NCBI RefSeq assembly: GCF_009756665.1
Contig: NZ_CP037953.1
Location: 1,178,001-1,242,000, forward strand
Origin: Permianibacter aggregans
GTDB taxonomy: Bacteria > Pseudomonadota > Gammaproteobacteria > Enterobacterales > Permianibacteraceae
Direction: 5' to 3'
DNA: 64,000 nt
Part shown: positions 34,137 to 43,382 of the stretch, one piece after another
How positions within the stretch are numbered: the first letter of the stretch is position 1
How the letters are laid out: every line of letters begins with the position of its first letter
The notes under the pieces: generated by a model
Database searches by the model: none
What the model was told of the DNA's origin: nothing
The model's input: the letters and a program-made list of their open reading frames with translations, nothing else
Translations under genes and position numbers: made by a program

Positions 34137-36575
34137 TCAATGAATTTCCTGTACCGGAATAAAAGCCTGACGCTGCTGCTCGGAGCCAATCTGGGCGCGC
34201 CAAGGATCGTGCTGTGCCTGCTGTTGCGATTGCAGGAATCGCTGCTGCAGCGCCTGCCGATTTTCTGGGTCAGCCACCAGTTGCCGCTTTAAATAGTCGG
34301 CACCTACGCGCTCAATCCAATGCGCCGTGCGCTCGCCATAACGTGCCTGTTCGCGATACAGCTGCATGAATGCGGCGGTGTATTCGAGCACTTCGTCCTC
34401 AGTATCCACTTTGGTCAGCTTGTCGCAGACCCGCACCTTGATGCCACCGTTACCACCGACATGCAATTCCCAGCCGGAATCAACGGCGACAACGCCAAAA
34501 TCTTTTATCGTCGCTTCAGCGCAATTGCGCGGGCAACCGGAGACGGCCATTTTGACTTTTGCCGGCGTCCAGGAACCCCAGGTCAGTTTTTCCATTTGCA
34601 CGCCCATGCCGGTCGAATCCTGCGTGCCAAATCGGCAATAGGCTTTACCGATACAGGTTTTTACGGTTCGCAAGGCTTTGGCATAGGCATGACCGGAAAC
34701 AAAACCGGCATCGGTCAGATCTTTCCAGATTTCCGGTAACTGCGCTTTCTTGACACCGACCAAATCAATGCGCTGACCGCCGGTGATCTTGACCATCGGC
34801 ACCTGATATTTTTCCGCGGCATCGGCAATCGCTCGCAATTCCTGGGCATTGGTGATACCGCCCCAAATGCGCGGCACTACCGTATAGCTATTATCTTTCT
34901 GGATATTGGCGTGATGACGCTCGTTGATAAAACGCGACTGGGCATCATCGACATATTCATCAGGCCAAGCGCTGAGCAAATAAAAATTCAGCGCTGGCCG
35001 GCAAACATGACAGCCATCTGGATTTTGCCAGTGATGAAATGCCATGACATCGGCAATCGTTTTCAGCGAATGCTCAAGAATGGATTGCCGCACGCGGTCA
35101 TGACCGGCATTGATGCAGGCGCAAATCGGTTTTTCGCCTTCTGCTGCCTGATAGGCCTCACCAAGCGTCGCCTGTAGCAATTGCTCGACTTGCGGTGTAC
35201 AACTACCACAGGAAGACGAGGCTTTGGTATGGGCGCGAACCTGATCCAACGTCGTCAAGGATTGCGCCTGAATCGCCTGCACGATCTGCCCTTTGCAAAT
35301 GCCATTGCAACCACAAATTTCCGCGTCATTCGGTAAGTCGGCAACACCGCTCGAAACGGTTTTATCCGATTCAACAAATGCCTGCCCGAACACCAACATC
35401 TCGCGCCAGGCACTGACATCGGTGCCGTTTTTCATCAACTGGGCGTACCACGGGCCATCGCGAGTATCACCGTACAACACGGCGCCGACCAGGCGATTCT
35501 CCTGCAGCACCAGTTTTTTATAGATGCCGATAGCCGGGTCCTGCATGACGATTTCGTGTTTGCCTTCACCGAGCTCGAACTCACCGGCCGAATACAAATC
35601 AATCCCGGTCACTTTCAGCTTGGTCGCGGTGCTTTGCAAATGGTAGCGAGCGGTTTCGCCAGCCAACACCTTGGCCAAGGTGCGAGCCTGATCGTAAAGC
35701 GGTGCGACCAAACCAAACACCTCGCCGTCGAACTCCACACATTCACCAAGTGCAAATACATCCGGCTCACTGGTACGCAGTTCGGCATCGACCAGAATGC
35801 CACGCCCGCAAGCTACACCATTAGCTTTTGCCAATGCCGTGTTCGGGCGAATGCCAACAGCCATAACAACCAAATCGGCACGCAATTCCAAGCCATCCGC
35901 CAGTCTTACGCCCTGCACTTTGCCATCGCCGATGATCGCCGTGGTTTGCGCATCACAACGGATATCGAGCTGCCGCTGTTCCAGTGCGCGTTGCAATAGT
36001 CTTGCCGCCGATTCGTCCAATTGCCGGTTCATCAGGAACGGCATATTGTGCAACACCGTCACCCGCATACCGCGTTTCAGTAACCCGTTCGCCGCCTCCA
36101 GACCAAGCAAACCACCGCCAATCACCACGGCGTGCTTTTCCGGGCCAGAAGCTTCAATCATCGTTTGCACATCATTGATATCACGAAAGCCGATCACGCC
36201 CGGTAAATCAACACCGGGCAACGGCAACATGAATGGTGTCGAACCGGTGGCAATCACCAACGCGTCGTAGTCGTAACGCTTGCCGTGTTGATCACCAAGC
36301 TGTTTTCGTTCGCGATCAATCGCGACGATACGGGTCTCGGTCAACAGCCGAATACCGTGTTGCTGATACCAATCGAGATCATTGATCATGATTTCATCGA
36401 GCGTCTTTTCCCCGGCCAATACCGGTGACAACAAAATCCGGTTGTAATTGCCGTAGCGCTCCTCGCTGAACACCGTGATGTCGTAGTGACCGGGCGCAGC
36501 CGTTAGCAGCTCCTGCAGCAGTTTTCCGGCCGCCATACCATTGCCGATCACCGCCAGCTTTCGTACCGATTTCAT
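34137..36575 (-). CDS. nirB: Nitrite reductase (NADH) large subunit
   Basis: I choose ATG 36575 (MKSVRKLAVIGNGMAAGKLL), giving 812 residues. A GTG at 36611 would lie upstream of the transcription start implied by the sigma-54 promoter. The order is an FAD/NAD oxidoreductase domain (GNGMAAG, ALVIATGSTPF, VIGGGLLGLEAANGL), a BFD-like [2Fe-2S] domain (CGCNGICKG and SSCGSCTPQ), and a second Cys region (CACINAGH, CHVCRPALN). The siroheme/[4Fe-4S] sulfite-reductase-like domain follows (RFGTQDSTGMG, VSGCPRNCAEA). It is the catalytic subunit for nitrite to ammonium. Confidence 0.95.
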   Translation of the reverse strand: MKSVRKLAVIGNGMAAGKLLQELLTAAPGHYDITVFSEERYGNYNRILLSPVLAGEKTLDEIMINDLDWYQQHGIRLLTETRIVAIDRERKQLGDQHGKRYDYDALVIATGSTPFMLPLPGVDLPGVIGFRDINDVQTMIEASGPEKHAVVIGGGLLGLEAANGLLKRGMRVTVLHNMPFLMNRQLDESAARLLQRALEQRQLDIRCDAQTTAIIGDGKVQGVRLADGLELRADLVVMAVGIRPNTALAKANGVACGRGILVDAELRTSEPDVFALGECVEFDGEVFGLVAPLYDQARTLAKVLAGETARYHLQSTATKLKVTGIDLYSAGEFELGEGKHEIVMQDPAIGIYKKLVLQENRLVGAVLYGDTRDGPWYAQLMKNGTDVSAWREMLVFGQAFVESDKTVSSGVADLPNDAEICGCNGICKGQIVQAIQAQSLTTLDQVRAHTKASSSCGSCTPQVEQLLQATLGEAYQAAEGEKPICACINAGHDRVRQSILEHSLKTIADVMAFHHWQNPDGCHVCRPALNFYLLSAWPDEYVDDAQSRFINERHHANIQKDNSYTVVPRIWGGITNAQELRAIADAAEKYQVPMVKITGGQRIDLVGVKKAQLPEIWKDLTDAGFVSGHAYAKALRTVKTCIGKAYCRFGTQDSTGMGVQMEKLTWGSWTPAKVKMAVSGCPRNCAEATIKDFGVVAVDSGWELHVGGNGGIKVRVCDKLTKVDTEDEVLEYTAAFMQLYREQARYGERTAHWIERVGADYLKRQLVADPENRQALQQRFLQSQQQAQHDPWRAQIGSEQQRQAFIPVQEIH

Positions 36576-36617
36576 ACCTGCTTTTGCTCTGTTTTCCTTC
36601 TCCGTACTCACTAATTC

Positions 36618-36633
36618 AGCAATTTGCTTGCCA
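36618..36633 (-). promoter_or_regulatory. Sigma-54 promoter of nirBD-nasA
   Basis: The minus strand reads TGGCAAGCAAATTGCT, with GG and GC separated by 10 bases as needed for -24/-12 recognition (consensus TGGCAC-N5-TTGCA/T). The start would fall near 36607, leaving a 5' leader of about 32 nt before ATG 36575. This implies activation by an NtrC-type protein under nitrogen limitation. Confidence 0.8.
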
Positions 36634-36853
36634 GCTATTTTTTAACTGGATGTCACCATTGGTTATATGTCGATAGTACGTATTGCTGTTGGATACCCAC
36701 GGCTTTTGCCGGAAAGAAACGGTCTATCTCACGGCGCTTCTGAGCGATCGCAATTGATTCATTCTGGTGCGCCAAGTCAGCCGTTTGAGCATATATGGCG
36801 CATGAGTCAGCGCCTGGCTGCACTGATTCAGCGGCAAGGCTGTCGCCTCCACG

Positions 36854-37241
36854 CTAGGGCCTGTTTACCTTTGTCACGCCGCTGCGACGGAGCTGCCCGT
36901 AGCGCAGTGGTCGCGCGCGTCTCCTGACGCGCTTGCGACACGTCCCACGTCCCTGTGGGGCGCAGGAATGAGGAGCGCGGTGTACTTGACGTACATGAGC
37001 GACGCATGACGCCGCAATGCGCTACGGGCGGCCCGTCCCTTCGGGTTGCACCCAGAAAAGCGCCATGCCGCGTTGCTCGTCGTTCATTTGGAATGACCAC
37101 AAAAACGCCGGGAGCGTTTTTGAGCTTCAGCCCCGGAGGGGTGAGACACAGGGATGTGTCGAACAAACTTCTCTCCTCGTGCCTTGCCTGGCGCTTTTCC
37201 GGGCGGCAACGCTGTGGCGTGGCAAAGATAAACAGGCCCTA
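36854..37241. mobile_element. MITE-like element (388 bp) in the nirB/transporter divergent region
   Basis: Near-perfect terminal inverted repeats of about 21 bp begin TAGGGCCTGTTTACCTTTG on the left and, in complement, TAGGGCCTGTTTATCTTTG on the right. TA dinucleotides at both ends fit a TA target duplication of the IS630/mariner kind. The interior has no transposase and no convincing gene; short frames in both strands look accidental. The right end stops 9 bp before the transporter's sigma-54 promoter, so the insertion separates that promoter from its natural upstream region. The rest of this gap (36634-36853) shows no gene. Confidence 0.78.
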
Positions 37242-37250
37242 TCAACCCGA

Positions 37251-37266
37251 TGGCATCAGAATTGCT
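37251..37266 (+). promoter_or_regulatory. Sigma-54 promoter of the nitrate transporter gene
   Basis: TGGCATCAGAATTGCT keeps GG and GC 10 bases apart and closely matches the -24/-12 consensus. Transcription should start near 37278, leaving about 27 nt before the chosen ATG 37305. Confidence 0.82.
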
Positions 37267-37304
37267 CCGTCGACAATTATTGAACAATGAAACGGAGGGG
37301 AATC

Positions 37305-38777
37305 ATGAGTGAGGAAGCATTGCGATTATGGGATTTGCGGCATCAGCGCATACAGATGCTGCACTTAAGTTGGCTGGCGTTTTTTATCAGCTTTGTCATC
37401 TGGTTCGCGCATGCGCCGTTGATGATTTATATCAAGGAATCGCTGGCGCTGAATGATCATCAAGTCAAAACGCTGTTGCTGTTGAACGTGGCGTTGACCA
37501 TACCGGCTCGCAGTCTGATTGGCATGTTTGTCGACAAGTTTGGCCCAAGGGTGATTTACAGCCTGTTGTTGCTGATCGGCGGTTTGCTCTGTTTTGGTTT
37601 CGCGCTGGCACCGAATTATGAAACGCTGGCAGCGTTCCGATTCCTGCTTGGTTTTGTCGGCGCCAGTTTTGTTGTCGGTATCCGCTTGATTGCCGAATGG
37701 TTTCCCGCTCGCCAGCTCGGCCTCGCCGAAGGCATTTACGGCGGTTGGGGAAATTTTGGAGCCGCCGTAGGCGCATTGGTGTTGCCGTTAATCGCCAGCT
37801 TTTTTGCGCTGCCACTGGGTTGGCGTGTCGCGGTCGCGCTGGCCGGTACCATCGCCATCATTTACGCCTGGTTTTTCTATCGCTTTGCCCGCGATACACC
37901 GGCCGGTGCTACCTATTTCAAGCCGAATCGCATCGGCGCCTTGGAAGTCAGTTCCCGCAAGGATCTGGTCTTGTATATCGCGACCAGTAGCGTGCTGTAT
38001 CTGGCCATCGCGTTATTGTTATGGAAGCTATCGGCGCCACCAACACCGCTGTTGCCGCTGCCGGTAGCGTTGGCAATTGGTGCCGGCTTTCTGCTGTTGT
38101 ACGCGCTGCAAGTGCGCAAGATGTTCAGCGTCAATCAGCATCTGTTTGCACCGGTGCAAACACCGCCGCCGGTGCAGTATGCGTTCAAGCAAGTGACGAT
38201 CTTGAGCATCGCGTATCTAGCAGCATTTGGCGCGGAGTTGGCCGTGGTATCCATGCTGCCGCTGTATTTTCATGACACCTTTGGCTGGAGCCCGATGCTG
38301 GCCGCGGCGCTTGCGTCCTCGTTTGCCTTTATGAACCTGATTGCCCGGCCACTCGGCGGTTGGTTCAGCGACAAATTTGGTCGCAAAAATGTGCTGACGC
38401 TGGTCATGGTCGGTATCACGCTTGGCTTTCTCGGTTTTGCCCATATCGAAGCCAGTTGGCCGATGTTGGCGGTTATTGGTTTGACCGTCGTGGCGTCCTT
38501 TTTCGTCCAGGCCGGTTGCGGCGCCGTGTTCGCTTGTGTGCCGCTGATTCAACGTCGCTTGACCGGCCAGTTCGCCGGCATAGCCGGTGCTTATGGCAAT
38601 GTCGGCGGTCTGGTGTTCTTGACGATGCTGGCCTTGTACGGTCCGTCATTTTTCTTTGTCTTTATCGCCAGTACGGCCGCGCTCAGTTTGCTTGCCGTGC
38701 AATGGTATAGCGAACCGAAAGGCCATTTAATCGAAGTGATGCCCGATGGCAGCATCCAGTTGATTGCCGTGGAGTGA
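37305..38777 (+). CDS. MFS nitrate/nitrite transporter (NarK/NasA type)
   Basis: The start is ATG 37305 after GGAGGGGAATC; an ATG six codons upstream has no such site. The 490-residue inner-membrane protein has about 12 helices. The nitrate porter signatures are present: GGWGNFGAAVGALVLP in the middle of helix 5 and GAYGNVGGLVFL in helix 11. The helix 2-3 loop has the MFS motif MFVDKFGPRVIY, and FSDKFGRKNVL repeats it in the second half. It imports nitrate for NasA and NirBD, encoded divergently. It is followed after 4 bp by a phosphatase-kinase gene. Confidence 0.93.
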   Translation: MSEEALRLWDLRHQRIQMLHLSWLAFFISFVIWFAHAPLMIYIKESLALNDHQVKTLLLLNVALTIPARSLIGMFVDKFGPRVIYSLLLLIGGLLCFGFALAPNYETLAAFRFLLGFVGASFVVGIRLIAEWFPARQLGLAEGIYGGWGNFGAAVGALVLPLIASFFALPLGWRVAVALAGTIAIIYAWFFYRFARDTPAGATYFKPNRIGALEVSSRKDLVLYIATSSVLYLAIALLLWKLSAPPTPLLPLPVALAIGAGFLLLYALQVRKMFSVNQHLFAPVQTPPPVQYAFKQVTILSIAYLAAFGAELAVVSMLPLYFHDTFGWSPMLAAALASSFAFMNLIARPLGGWFSDKFGRKNVLTLVMVGITLGFLGFAHIEASWPMLAVIGLTVVASFFVQAGCGAVFACVPLIQRRLTGQFAGIAGAYGNVGGLVFLTMLALYGPSFFFVFIASTAALSLLAVQWYSEPKGHLIEVMPDGSIQLIAVE

Positions 38778-38781
38778 GATC

Positions 38782-40488
38782 ATGCATGCCGTTGCCATGA
38801 ACGTTAAAACTGAATCCGTGCCAGCCGCCTTTCATGTCGCGGGCGCGCAACTCAGTGTCCCGGGCGTGCGCCCGCAAAACGATGACTGCATCGGCATGCG
38901 GCTCGACCAACAAAGCACTGGTCAAGGCCATGGAGTCGCTGCCGCCATTGCCGACGGCGTCGGCCGCTGTGCCGGTGGTCGCCACGCTGCCGAGATTTGC
39001 GTGCAGGGTTTTCTGTCAGATTTTTTCGCAACACCGGATACCTGGCCGGTCAGGCGCGCTGGCTTTCGTGTAATCGAAGCCTTGAATCGCTGGCTGGCAG
39101 GCTTGAGTCCGAATGCGCATCGCGAACAGGATAAACATTTATCGACGTTCAGCGCGCTGGTGTTGTCCGGTCACACGGCACATTTATTTCATGTCGGCGA
39201 CACCCGCATCTGGCGCTATCGCGATGGCAAGCTGACGCAATTGACCCGTGATGATCGCGACGAAGCCGGACACGGTGCGCTGGACAATGCCATGGGTGCA
39301 CATCCACGCGTAGCAATCAGCTACGGCGTGACCGACATCGCCGTTGGCGATCTGTTCTTGCTGACTACCGATGGCATTCACGATTGGCTGAAAGCGGAAG
39401 CCATTGCCGACGTGCTGGCGATGGACGATTCGCTGGATGCGCGCTTGCAATTACTGATTGCGGAAGCCGCACGGCACAGCAATGACAACATGAGCGCGCA
39501 ATTATTGGCGGTAACCAGTGAAAGCGAAACCACCAGCAGCGTGCGCGTTCGCAAAGTGCCGAGCGGTCTGCGGCCAGGGCAGATGCTGGATCATTACCGC
39601 ATTGAAAAGCGCATTCATGAAAGCACACGCTCGGAGCTGTTTCTCGCCGAGGATACCGCGAGCGGCCAGCACTGCGTACTGAAAATACCGTCGTTGTTGA
39701 AAGCCGATGATCCGGACCATCTGGAGCATTTTCTGCGCGAACAATGGTTGCTGAAGCAGATTCGTCACCCGCATATCGTTCGTGCCGTCGGCAGTTCGGA
39801 AAGTGAGTGGCTGTATTCCGTGATGGCGCCGGTTTCCGGCATCACCTTGCGGCAGTGGCTGCAGGAACAGCGGCAACTCGACATTCCGAAAATCGTTTCG
39901 TTGCTGACCCAGTTGGCGCAAGCCATTCAATACCTGCATCGGCAAGCGGTGTTGCATCTGGATATCAAACCGGAAAATATCATTGTCGATGAACAGGGCC
40001 ATTTGACGCTGATTGATCTCGGCTCGGCCAGTCACGGCAACCTGAACTCCCATGCCGCGTACGGGATTCATTTGCTGACCGGCACGACGCTGGCCTACAG
40101 CGCGCCGGAAGTGTTGTCGCGTCAGCAATTTACGCCAGCGGCTGATTTGTACAGCTTAGGCATTGTTGCCTATGAAATGCTGAGTGGCGCGCCGCCAAAA
40201 CGTAAGTTGCATAGTAAAAATGGCAAACCGCTGCGCTTTGACAGCTTGAGCGAACAGAATCCGTATATTCCGTTATGGCTCGATGGCGCCGTGCGCCGGG
40301 CCTGCCATCCGGAACCGGCGCAGCGCCATGAAGCCTTGTCGGAATTTGTACATGAGCTGCATCATCCGAATGCACGCTATTTGCAGACAACGGAAACGCC
40401 GCTGCTGGAGCGGGCGCCAGAGCAATTCTGGAAAGGGGTCAGCTTATTGTTGGCAGCGATTTTGATGGCGTTGCTGTATTTCCGCTGA
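38782..40488 (+). CDS. Fused PP2C phosphatase / Ser-Thr protein kinase
   Basis: A 568-residue protein starting 4 bp after the transporter stop, with GGAG as the binding site. Residues about 20-250 form a PP2C phosphatase domain: RPQNDDCIG, AAIADGVGRCAGG, VGDTRIWRYRDGKL, LLTTDGIHDWL and SNDNMSAQLL keep the metal-binding Asp residues. Residues about 265-530 form a Hanks-type kinase with the Lys in CVLKIPS, HLDIKPENII for the catalytic loop and LIDLGSA in place of DFG. One C-terminal membrane helix (SLLLAAILMALLYF) anchors it. The context suggests control of nitrate uptake or reduction, but no target is visible. Confidence 0.9.
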   Translation: MHAVAMNVKTESVPAAFHVAGAQLSVPGVRPQNDDCIGMRLDQQSTGQGHGVAAAIADGVGRCAGGRHAAEICVQGFLSDFFATPDTWPVRRAGFRVIEALNRWLAGLSPNAHREQDKHLSTFSALVLSGHTAHLFHVGDTRIWRYRDGKLTQLTRDDRDEAGHGALDNAMGAHPRVAISYGVTDIAVGDLFLLTTDGIHDWLKAEAIADVLAMDDSLDARLQLLIAEAARHSNDNMSAQLLAVTSESETTSSVRVRKVPSGLRPGQMLDHYRIEKRIHESTRSELFLAEDTASGQHCVLKIPSLLKADDPDHLEHFLREQWLLKQIRHPHIVRAVGSSESEWLYSVMAPVSGITLRQWLQEQRQLDIPKIVSLLTQLAQAIQYLHRQAVLHLDIKPENIIVDEQGHLTLIDLGSASHGNLNSHAAYGIHLLTGTTLAYSAPEVLSRQQFTPAADLYSLGIVAYEMLSGAPPKRKLHSKNGKPLRFDSLSEQNPYIPLWLDGAVRRACHPEPAQRHEALSEFVHELHHPNARYLQTTETPLLERAPEQFWKGVSLLLAAILMALLYFR

Positions 40489-40508
40489 CTTCCGGAACGC
40501 CGGCTCGC

Positions 40509-41621
40509 TCAGCGTGTGGTTAAACGCTGGTAGACCGCCAGTGTTTGCGCAATCATTGTCTGCAGCAGGAACGGATGTTCGCGTATCGGTTTCTTCGGTT
40601 GGTCGAGCTGGTGAATCGTTCGCTGAAAAAGCGCCTCGTTGTCCGCCAGCGGCACCATGCCGTCCGGGAACAGCACCGACAAGATCTCCTGCACGCCGCC
40701 ATGAGCATAGGCCAGCACCGGCCGGCCCAATGCCAGCGTTTCCAACACCGTGCGGCCGAACGACTCCGGTTTGTTCGACAACGAATAAACGATATCGGAG
40801 ACACTGTAAATCTCGCGGATGTCACTGCGGTGGCCAGTGAAAATAATCGCGTCATTGAGGCCGAGCGCGTTGACCAGTGTTTTCAATTCATCGGCATAAG
40901 CGGCACGCTTCGGATCTTCGCCGCCAACAATCAAGCCGAATACTTCTCGGCCTTGTGCACGCAGCGCGGCAACGAGTTCAATGAAATCACGATGACCTTT
41001 CAAACGGGTGATACGTCCCGGCAAACAAAGCACGGTCTTGCCCTGCAACTGTGGGTACTGGCTAAACCATTGCTGGCGCCATTCGACACTGGCTTGAAAG
41101 TCGTAGGGGAAATCGGTCGGCTCGATGCCTCGGTAGATGCGCACCACCTTGTCGGCGGGAACGTCCGGATAATGGTTGAAAATGTACTGTTCAATCGTTT
41201 CAGAAACGGCGATGACCATTTCGCCCTTGGTCATGATTTTGCTGTAGGCATTGACCGAGTACATACCGTGCACCGTCGTCACGAAACGGGCGCCAGCGTA
41301 ATCCATGCGTCGCCACGCGAGGTAACTTAGCCAGGCCGGCATGCGCGAGCGGGCGTGAATAATATCGGGGCGAATTTCATCGAATAGTTTACGAAGGCGC
41401 GGCACCTGCCAGAGCGACCACAAGGATTTTTTATGCACCGGCAGCGCGAAATGTTCGGAGCCTTCCGCTTCCAGCTTTTCCACCAGGCGGCCGCCATTGG
41501 AGATAACGATGGAACGATGTCCAGCGGCGACCAAACCTTTGGCGATTTCCAGCGTACCGCGCTCGACGCCTCCGCCCTGAAGTTCCGGCAATAGCTGAAT
41601 GACGGTGAGTTTTTTGGTCAT
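40509..41621 (-). CDS. Glycosyltransferase family 4 protein (LPS core/polysaccharide)
   Basis: A 370-residue GT-B enzyme. The N-terminal domain starts KLTVIQLLPELQGGGVERGTLEIAKGL. The donor domain has VLCLPGRITRLKGHRDFIELVAAL and the SLSNKPESFGRTVLETLALGRPVLAYAHGGVQEIL segment with the paired Glu residues of family 4. It lies at the end of a minus-strand run with an ELM1-like protein, LpxL, an O-antigen ligase and another glycosyltransferase. A role in LPS core or capsule assembly is therefore likely. Confidence 0.88.
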   Translation of the reverse strand: MTKKLTVIQLLPELQGGGVERGTLEIAKGLVAAGHRSIVISNGGRLVEKLEAEGSEHFALPVHKKSLWSLWQVPRLRKLFDEIRPDIIHARSRMPAWLSYLAWRRMDYAGARFVTTVHGMYSVNAYSKIMTKGEMVIAVSETIEQYIFNHYPDVPADKVVRIYRGIEPTDFPYDFQASVEWRQQWFSQYPQLQGKTVLCLPGRITRLKGHRDFIELVAALRAQGREVFGLIVGGEDPKRAAYADELKTLVNALGLNDAIIFTGHRSDIREIYSVSDIVYSLSNKPESFGRTVLETLALGRPVLAYAHGGVQEILSVLFPDGMVPLADNEALFQRTIHQLDQPKKPIREHPFLLQTMIAQTLAVYQRLTTR

Positions 41622-41641
41622 TATTGTTTACTCCAGCATCA

Positions 41642-42517
41642 TCACTTGAACCAGCCTTTGGTCAGTAACCACTGCGCGCAGCGATCGGCTTCATTGAATT
41701 GTTGATCAGCGCTTTGCGCGGTAATCGTGGATTGCTCGACGTCAATTACTTTGCCACTGGTCAGTAACTGCTGCACGCCGCGCATCACCCGCGAGCCGGC
41801 CAGTTCTGGCGAACACAGCAAGCCAACGGCCAAACCTGCCGTCAACGCTTCGTAAACCATATTGACGCTGTCATTGCTGACCAGCGCGTAACGCGCCTGA
41901 CGCAATTGACTGCGCAGCCAATCGCCAGGCAAGGCATCGACTGCGTGAGCAACCAAATTCGGTTTCACCGGCAGCATGCCAAGAAACTCAGACGGTGTCC
42001 GGCGCGAAGTGGTCAACTGCCAGTGAATGTCCGGATGGGCGTCGACGGCGCTGATGATTTTTTCCGCCATCGCGCGGCTTGACCATTGCACGTGCTTTGA
42101 CGGCCCGCCGATCAGAATCAAACCATGGCGCGGATCGGCGAAGGTTTTCTCGCGGATGTTGTTCAGGCTGCCCTGACTGATAAAAATATTGTCACGAACT
42201 TTCGGCTGATCATGAGCCGGAATAACGCAAGCATCGAACAAAAAACTCGGCCATTTCGGCCGCATCAGCACAATCGATTTGGCGCGAAAGCGCCGCGCCA
42301 GAAACAATAATTTGGTATGCGTTGCCGAGCCGGCGCCGATAACGATATCCGGAGCAAATTCTGCAGGCAGCGACCGCTCAGGTTGCGTGATATTGATCAG
42401 CTGAGTTTCTACACGACGTTGCTGCTGCAAGGCCAACAACAAGCCTTCGACCTGCACTTCATGACCGCGCTTGCCATCGCTGATTTGAAGAATTCGAATC
42501 GGCTCAGTGACGGGCAT
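41642..42517 (-). CDS. ELM1/GtrOC1-like putative nucleoside-diphosphate-sugar glycosyltransferase
   Basis: A 291-residue protein of the family named after plant mitochondrial fission protein ELM1 (DUF1022). It has ILQISDGKRGHEVQVEGLLLAL at the N terminus, VIGAGSATHTKLL, LILIGGPSKHVQW and SNDSVNMVYEALTAGL, the layout of a GT-B donor site. In bacteria it occurs in LPS gene clusters and is thought to transfer a sugar. It overlaps the upstream lpxL gene by 14 bp, so it is in the same operon. Confidence 0.82.
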   Translation of the reverse strand: MPVTEPIRILQISDGKRGHEVQVEGLLLALQQQRRVETQLINITQPERSLPAEFAPDIVIGAGSATHTKLLFLARRFRAKSIVLMRPKWPSFLFDACVIPAHDQPKVRDNIFISQGSLNNIREKTFADPRHGLILIGGPSKHVQWSSRAMAEKIISAVDAHPDIHWQLTTSRRTPSEFLGMLPVKPNLVAHAVDALPGDWLRSQLRQARYALVSNDSVNMVYEALTAGLAVGLLCSPELAGSRVMRGVQQLLTSGKVIDVEQSTITAQSADQQFNEADRCAQWLLTKGWFK

Positions 42518-43382
42518 AAAACGAGGCCTCGCCCTCGGGGCGGGTTTTGAACCGGCGATGGGTCCACAGATAATTTTCAGGATGTTCGCGCAAATGCGTT
42601 TCCAGCAACTGACTTACCCGGGTCAAATCGGCAACCACGTCCTCACTCGGAAACTGCTCCAGCGCTGGTAACAAACGCAGATGCAGGCCAGCGGCTTTCG
42701 GCAGCCGCTCGCAGAGCATCGGTACAACGGGAGCGCCCGACATGTGCGCCATTCGGGAAATCGCCGATACCCACGCCGTTTGCACACCGAAGAACGGCGC
42801 GAACTCACTGGCTTTGCGCCCCAAATCATGGTCAGGGTAATAACAAACCACGAGATTTTCTTTCAGCGCTTTCAACATGTCACGCGGACTATGGCGTGAC
42901 ACCGCGCGTTTGGCGTAACGCATGCGACCGCCGGTGATGATCTTGTCCATTTCCGGATCATTGTGCGGGCGCTGCATAAAACCGACCGGGTACTCATGCG
43001 ACAGCTGAATGCCAGCCAAATCCAGGCAAGGATAATGAAAAGTCAGCAGAATGACGCCTTTACCTTGCGCCAGCGCTTGTTCGAGATGACTGCGCCCGCT
43101 GATCGCGCAGCGTGACATCACCCGCTTCTCATCGCCGTACCAAGCAAATGCCGCCTCCAACAGTCCCATGCCTGTGGCCTGGAATTGGGCTTTGAGCAGT
43201 GCCCGCCGCTCGGCGGTGTTCAGCTCCGGAAAACATTTTTCCAGATTGATGCGCGCTATCCGTCGCCGGTTTGCGCCCAGAAAAAAAGCCAATGTGCCGA
43301 CCAAACGACCAACCGCAAGCATCACCCGATAAGGCAAGCGGGCAATCGCTTTCAGACTGATTTCAAGCAAGCGGGTATTCAT
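42504..43382 (-). CDS. lpxL: Lipid A biosynthesis late acyltransferase (LpxL/HtrB family)
   Basis: A 292-residue inner-membrane enzyme that adds a secondary acyl chain to Kdo2-lipid A. The HX4D catalytic motif is HYPCLD with His116 and Asp121. Other family blocks are GMGLLEAAFAW, MQRPHNDPEMDKII, CYYPDHDLGRKASEFAPFFG and the C-terminal PENYLWTHRRFKTRPEG. The hydrophobic N terminus would anchor it. Whether it acts as LpxL, LpxM or LpxP cannot be told from sequence alone. It overlaps the O-antigen ligase gene by 4 bp. Confidence 0.88.
   Translation of the reverse strand: MNTRLLEISLKAIARLPYRVMLAVGRLVGTLAFFLGANRRRIARINLEKCFPELNTAERRALLKAQFQATGMGLLEAAFAWYGDEKRVMSRCAISGRSHLEQALAQGKGVILLTFHYPCLDLAGIQLSHEYPVGFMQRPHNDPEMDKIITGGRMRYAKRAVSRHSPRDMLKALKENLVVCYYPDHDLGRKASEFAPFFGVQTAWVSAISRMAHMSGAPVVPMLCERLPKAAGLHLRLLPALEQFPSEDVVADLTRVSQLLETHLREHPENYLWTHRRFKTRPEGEASFYARH

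Noticed and set aside
36667-37290. Several short frames in the nirB/transporter gap
   Set aside because: They lie within or across the MITE-like element, lack ribosome-binding sites and overlap the sigma-54 promoter.
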